Below, one piece after another: positions 6,237 through 8,582 of a stretch of 8,582 nt of DNA (positions are counted from its first letter, which is position 1; every line of letters starts with the position of its first letter). Made by a program: the position numbers and the translations under genes. Source of the stretch: Chromatiales bacterium (GTDB taxonomy: Bacteria > Pseudomonadota > Gammaproteobacteria > UBA6429 > Thiohalophilaceae); contig JAHEDB010000073.1 in the NCBI GenBank assembly GCA_024641465.1, positions 1 to 8,582 of the forward strand, read 5' to 3'. The notes under the pieces are model-generated. The model ran no database searches, was not told the origin of the DNA, and saw only the letters and a list, made by a program, of their open reading frames with translations.

Positions 6237-6257
6237 GTAGGGTGCGTCCCACGCACC
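6237..6257 (+). repeat. REP-like unit (subtype A, exact)
   Basis: GTAG plus arms GGTGCGT and ACGCACC with a CCC loop. It is the third unit of the cluster after the hydrolase gene, giving the order A(+), B(-), A(+). Confidence 0.88.
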
Positions 6258-6286
6258 AATGCGCATTGAGCAACGCCATCAAAATC

Positions 6287-6316
6287 TATGCATCCACGTC
6301 GCATGCGTTTTATAAT
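6287..6316 (+). promoter_or_regulatory. Promoter of the TPR gene
   Basis: A perfect TATAAT at 6311-6316 is preceded, after an 18-nt spacer, by TATGCA (6287-6292, 3/6 to TTGACA). Transcription would start near 6323, about 27 nt before the ATG at 6350. This also argues against starting the protein inside the REP cluster. Confidence 0.5.
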
Positions 6317-6349
6317 GCCGCCCATCCAAAACCTGCATTAAACACGGCT

Positions 6350-6724
6350 ATGACGACCAACACCGAACAAACCCTGCAACGCGCCCGCGACCTGACCGAG
6401 GCCGGCCGACACGAAGACGCCCGGCTGTGTCTGCTGGAGCTGTTAAAGAAAGAACCGAATAATGAGACAGCATTGATCATGCTGGGCGGGGCCTACTTTG
6501 CGATGTCGAAATATAATGAGGCCGAGATGGTCTTTGAACGCCTGATCCTGATGGAGCCGGGCAGGGGTCTGTTCTCCATTGCGCTATTCAATACCCTGTG
6601 GAAGACCGGCCGCAAGGAAGAGGCCCTGGAAGAGATCAAACGCTTTATGCAACACGCCGATAAAGTGGCCGAGCACGAGACCATCGATCAATACATCGCC
6701 ATCATCAAAGAGTTTGAAGCCTGA
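6350..6724 (+). CDS. Small tetratricopeptide-repeat (TPR) protein
   Basis: This 124-residue soluble protein starts MTTNTEQTLQRARDLTEAG. Helical pairs of TPR type are visible: AGRHEDARLCLLELLKKEPN (about 18-37), then NETALIMLGGAYFAMSKYNEAEMVFERLILMEP (about 38-70), which is a near-canonical repeat, then ALFNTLWKTGRKEEALEEIKRFM (about 77-99). TPRs mediate protein-protein contacts; no partner can be named. The frame is open back to 6161, but those codons translate the REP cluster and non-coding sequence. I chose ATG 6350 because a perfect TATAAT lies at 6311 and the TPR pattern begins right after it. There is no clear Shine-Dalgarno sequence. It converges with the BON-domain gene, separated by an inverted repeat. 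Confidence 0.85.
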   Translation: MTTNTEQTLQRARDLTEAGRHEDARLCLLELLKKEPNNETALIMLGGAYFAMSKYNEAEMVFERLILMEPGRGLFSIALFNTLWKTGRKEEALEEIKRFMQHADKVAEHETIDQYIAIIKEFEA

Positions 6725-6751
6725 GAATTTTAAAGATAAACCCCTTTACCA

Positions 6752-6830
6752 CCAAGACACCAAGGTTATATTTAGCTGTTAGATATTTCCGGCATGCATT
6801 AGCCCGACCTGCATCAACTTCGTGTCTTGG
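6752..6830. repeat. Inverted repeat between the convergent TPR and BON genes
   Basis: CCAAGACACCAAG (6752-6764) and CTTCGTGTCTTGG (6818-6830) are reverse complements at 12 of 13 positions, separated by 53 bases. Outer flanks (ACCACC before the left arm, GGTGGTGG shortly after the right) extend the symmetry loosely. It could form a long hairpin acting as a two-way terminator, or be the ends of a small mobile remnant. Similar ACCACCAAGACACCAAG strings are, from memory, common between genes in diverse bacteria. Confidence 0.6.
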
Positions 6831-6853
6831 CGCGCAGGTGGTGGAAAAACAAA

Positions 6854-7591
6854 TTATCGACCCGCCTGCAGGTGATCCACCACATCCGCCACACCGGGCA
6901 CATACCAGGTATCCATCACGGCGAGTTTCTTTTCCTCTTTACTGCCGACCAGGCCATTGAGGATCACCACGCCACCGGCCGTCCCCACCAGCAGTTGACT
7001 GGCATGCACCAGCGGGTCTTTTTCCAGCACCATACGCACCGCATCGGTAATTTCATTATCGGTATCCCGTTCGGCGGGAACGATCTGCAAATGGTTATCG
7101 ACAAACTCGCAACCATCTGTCCACCACATCAGCACCTCGGCGAGGCGCCGATGCGACAGGCTTTCGACATGTCCCGATAAGGTAATGCAGCCATGGTCGA
7201 TGCCGGCCATGATCACCTCGCTATTGAATCCCCGATCACGATGAACCTTAAAATGTTCGCCCACCTTGGTGAGTATGGAATATTCCCTGAATACCGGCTC
7301 ATTACTCAGGGCCGATACTACGGCCTGCATCAGTTCGATATTTTCCCGCTGTCGGGTAGGTTTGACGTGCAGGTGGTCGGTAATGGCCCATCGCCCCAGT
7401 TTCGCAAGCGTACACGTAACGGTATCGAGCGCCGCGCGTTTTTCCGCGATGTCATCCATCAGGCCTTCGAGTATGACCTGGTTATTATCCAGTCTGACCG
7501 TGATGGGGGAATTATGCAGATTGACGCGGGGATCATGTTCCAGTCCGGCGATAACATGGTCTGCGATGTTTTGTCTGGCGTAAGTTTTCAT
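6854..7591 (-). CDS. Protein with three BON domains
   Basis: This 245-residue protein is made almost wholly of three BON (OsmY/nodulation) modules at about residues 9-77, 84-172 and 178-243. Each has the helix-beta pattern ending in the characteristic strand-Gly: NQVILEGLMDD (38-48), CITLSGHVES (135-144) and VVILNGLVGS (208-217). BON domains are thought to bind phospholipids or to stabilise envelopes under stress. Unlike OsmY, this protein has no signal peptide (it starts MKTYARQNIADHV), so a cytoplasmic location is likely. Domain 2 carries an insertion with two Trp and a Cys (MWWTDGC). The start is secure: a perfect AAGGAGG on the - strand (7605-7599) lies 7 nt before the ATG, the strongest ribosome site in the window. 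It is transcribed alone and convergent with the TPR gene. The exact role is unknown. Confidence 0.88.
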   Translation of the reverse strand: MKTYARQNIADHVIAGLEHDPRVNLHNSPITVRLDNNQVILEGLMDDIAEKRAALDTVTCTLAKLGRWAITDHLHVKPTRQRENIELMQAVVSALSNEPVFREYSILTKVGEHFKVHRDRGFNSEVIMAGIDHGCITLSGHVESLSHRRLAEVLMWWTDGCEFVDNHLQIVPAERDTDNEITDAVRMVLEKDPLVHASQLLVGTAGGVVILNGLVGSKEEKKLAVMDTWYVPGVADVVDHLQAGR

Positions 7592-7605
7592 CGACTTGCC
7601 TCCTT

Positions 7606-7942
7606 TCCTTTTGCAATGCCGTCATGGCAAGCGCAGTAGTTTTTCAACAAGCTGCTGGCCAGGTGCTTGGTTATTTCGCATACACACCGATGTGTTAATC
7701 CGGCGATGGTTTGTTTCAAACTGCCATAAGGACTGTCGAGGTGGAATGAGCCTGATCAATTTCAGCAAAAATAGTCAGGCAGCCCGGCCATTGATCAAAA
7801 TAGGCTGCGTCCCACGCACCAACACAAGCAAGCGCGTTACCACAAATACGCCTCCCATATCCTCGACCCTCACCTCGTGATACGCTCACCCGGCAAGATC
7901 GGAAAATACAATAATCAACAACAAACTATAAGGAATATAAGC
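7606..7942. other. Divergent intergenic region between the BON gene and the secreted-protein gene
   Basis: About 340 bases hold no convincing gene; an open frame at 7596-7880 (+) reads across the BON ribosome site and a degenerate REP unit. Visible structure: a CAGTAG/CTGCTG stem with one G-T pair (7634-7639 and 7652-7657), an 8-bp perfect inverted repeat TGATCAAT/ATTGATCA (7753-7760 and 7790-7797), and the degenerate REP unit at 7800-7820. TACAAT at 7907-7912 may be the -10 box of the rightward gene, but I see no good -35 box. Confidence 0.45.
7800..7820 (+). repeat. Degenerate REP-like unit (subtype A)
   Basis: This copy matches the exact subtype A unit at 19 of 21 positions. The head is ATAG instead of GTAG and one base of the left arm is changed (GCTGCGT), while the CCC loop and ACGCACC arm are intact. 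It is a solitary copy with no B partner nearby. Confidence 0.7.
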
Positions 7943-8582
7943 ATGAAGCACAGCATGTTAAAAACCAGCCTGATCAGTCTCTTTTTATTACCCGCCTTCA
8001 TCTCCCTGCCCGCGCAGGCCGATGCCAGTAAAAAACAGGTCGAACCCGTCGAGTTGCTGGTCAACTTTCAAATCGCCGGTAACTTCACCGGCTTCACCGA
8101 TGTTGGCCTGCCGGTCTATACCATCGGTGGCCCTGGCTACGCCCCGAGCCACATCTTCAAAAGCGGTGAGATCTCCGACAAGATCAACCCGGAACGCCAG
8201 GTCACCACATTAGAAGGCGCACAGATCAGCTTCAGCGGCGCACCCACCGACGCAGTCGTTCGCTTCACCTGCCTGCCGGGCAGTTGCAAAATGACCTTTA
8301 ATGATGGCTCGGTACTGGTCTCCAATGCCGGTGTCGAACTCGAAGGTCGCGCCATCAACTTCTGGGGCCCTGTGGTCAACAGTCCCAACTTTGATCCCAT
8401 GGCCGGCATCATCCCGATCCGTATCCTGGGTTGCGGTGGCCTGAAAGAAGTCGCCGGCAAAAGTCGCCTAGCCGGTATGGTCGGCTCGATCTGCTTCAAC
8501 GGCGTGATGAACTTCAACCAGAACGACCAATCCGTTCTGACCGGTTCATCCAAATGCACCCTGACCCTGCATACCCCGGCCA
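7943..8582 (+). CDS. Secreted protein of unknown function, partial (runs off right edge)
   Basis: ATG at 7943 opens a frame that stays open to the window end, giving 213 residues. AAGGA at 7930-7934 lies 8 nt before the start, a good ribosome site. The N-terminus is a typical Sec signal peptide: MKHSMLK, a hydrophobic stretch at about 10-22, and a probable signal-peptidase site PAQA-DA after residue 26. The mature part is rich in beta-prone, Gly, Asn and Phe residues, with five cysteines so far (110, 115, 164, 184, 205). The first two are in TCLPGSC and could form disulfides. I do not recognise a family. It is probably periplasmic or released, since no lipobox is seen. Its true length and C-terminus lie outside the window. 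Confidence 0.8.
   Translation, partial: MKHSMLKTSLISLFLLPAFISLPAQADASKKQVEPVELLVNFQIAGNFTGFTDVGLPVYTIGGPGYAPSHIFKSGEISDKINPERQVTTLEGAQISFSGAPTDAVVRFTCLPGSCKMTFNDGSVLVSNAGVELEGRAINFWGPVVNSPNFDPMAGIIPIRILGCGGLKEVAGKSRLAGMVGSICFNGVMNFNQNDQSVLTGSSKCTLTLHTPA

Noticed and set aside
5682..6266. 194-codon open frame (-) across the hydrolase 3' end
   Set aside because: It is antisense to a well-supported alpha/beta hydrolase, and its start lies in the REP cluster.
6161..6349. 63-codon N-terminal extension of the TPR protein
   Set aside because: These codons translate REP units and the promoter. The TPR pattern starts after ATG 6350.
8137..8559. 140-codon open frame (-) at the right edge
   Set aside because: It is antisense to the frame at 7943, which has a signal peptide and ribosome site.

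Overview
The window reads as chromosomal DNA of a gammaproteobacterium, perhaps one of the sulfur-oxidising or Chromatiales-like lineages. This rests on the gene set (SelO, Anbu protease, circularly permuted ATP-grasp protein, BON protein), moderate GC, Shine-Dalgarno-led genes, and many short GTAG-headed palindromes of the REP/BIME kind. The genus cannot be fixed from the sequence alone. No rRNA, tRNA, CRISPR array, transposase or phage gene was seen.

Layout. 1-285 (-) is the N-terminal part of a circularly permuted type-2 ATP-grasp protein that runs off the left edge. 726-1967 (-) is a 413-residue vicinal-oxygen-chelate protein resembling 4-hydroxyphenylpyruvate dioxygenase in its C-terminal half. 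Facing away from it, 2349-3083 (+) is Anbu, the ancestral proteasome-type beta subunit. Convergent with anbu is selO, 3137-4672 (-), a protein AMPylase of the pseudokinase fold. 4797-5086 is a BIME-like tandem repeat block. 5214-6152 (+) is an alpha/beta hydrolase, followed 3 nt after its stop by a second REP cluster (6156-6257). 6350-6724 (+) is a small TPR protein. It converges on a three-BON-domain protein, 6854-7591 (-), with an inverted repeat between them. 7943 to the right edge (+) is a secreted protein of unknown function, cut by the window end.

How the genes may work together. Anbu and circularly permuted ATP-grasp proteins are known genomic partners, usually with alpha-E and transglutaminase-like genes, and are thought to make and process or degrade an unknown peptide-like product. 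Here the ATP-grasp and Anbu genes flank a dioxygenase-like gene with a complete-looking His-His-Glu metal triad, so that gene may be an extra component. The remaining genes look like independent single-gene units.

The clearest unexplained structure is the repeat family. Each unit is GTAG followed by a 7-bp hairpin. There are two subtypes that differ by a compensated base pair and by loop sequence, and the subtype goes with orientation. One exact copy lies in frame inside selO and adds the equivalent of about eight residues to the protein.
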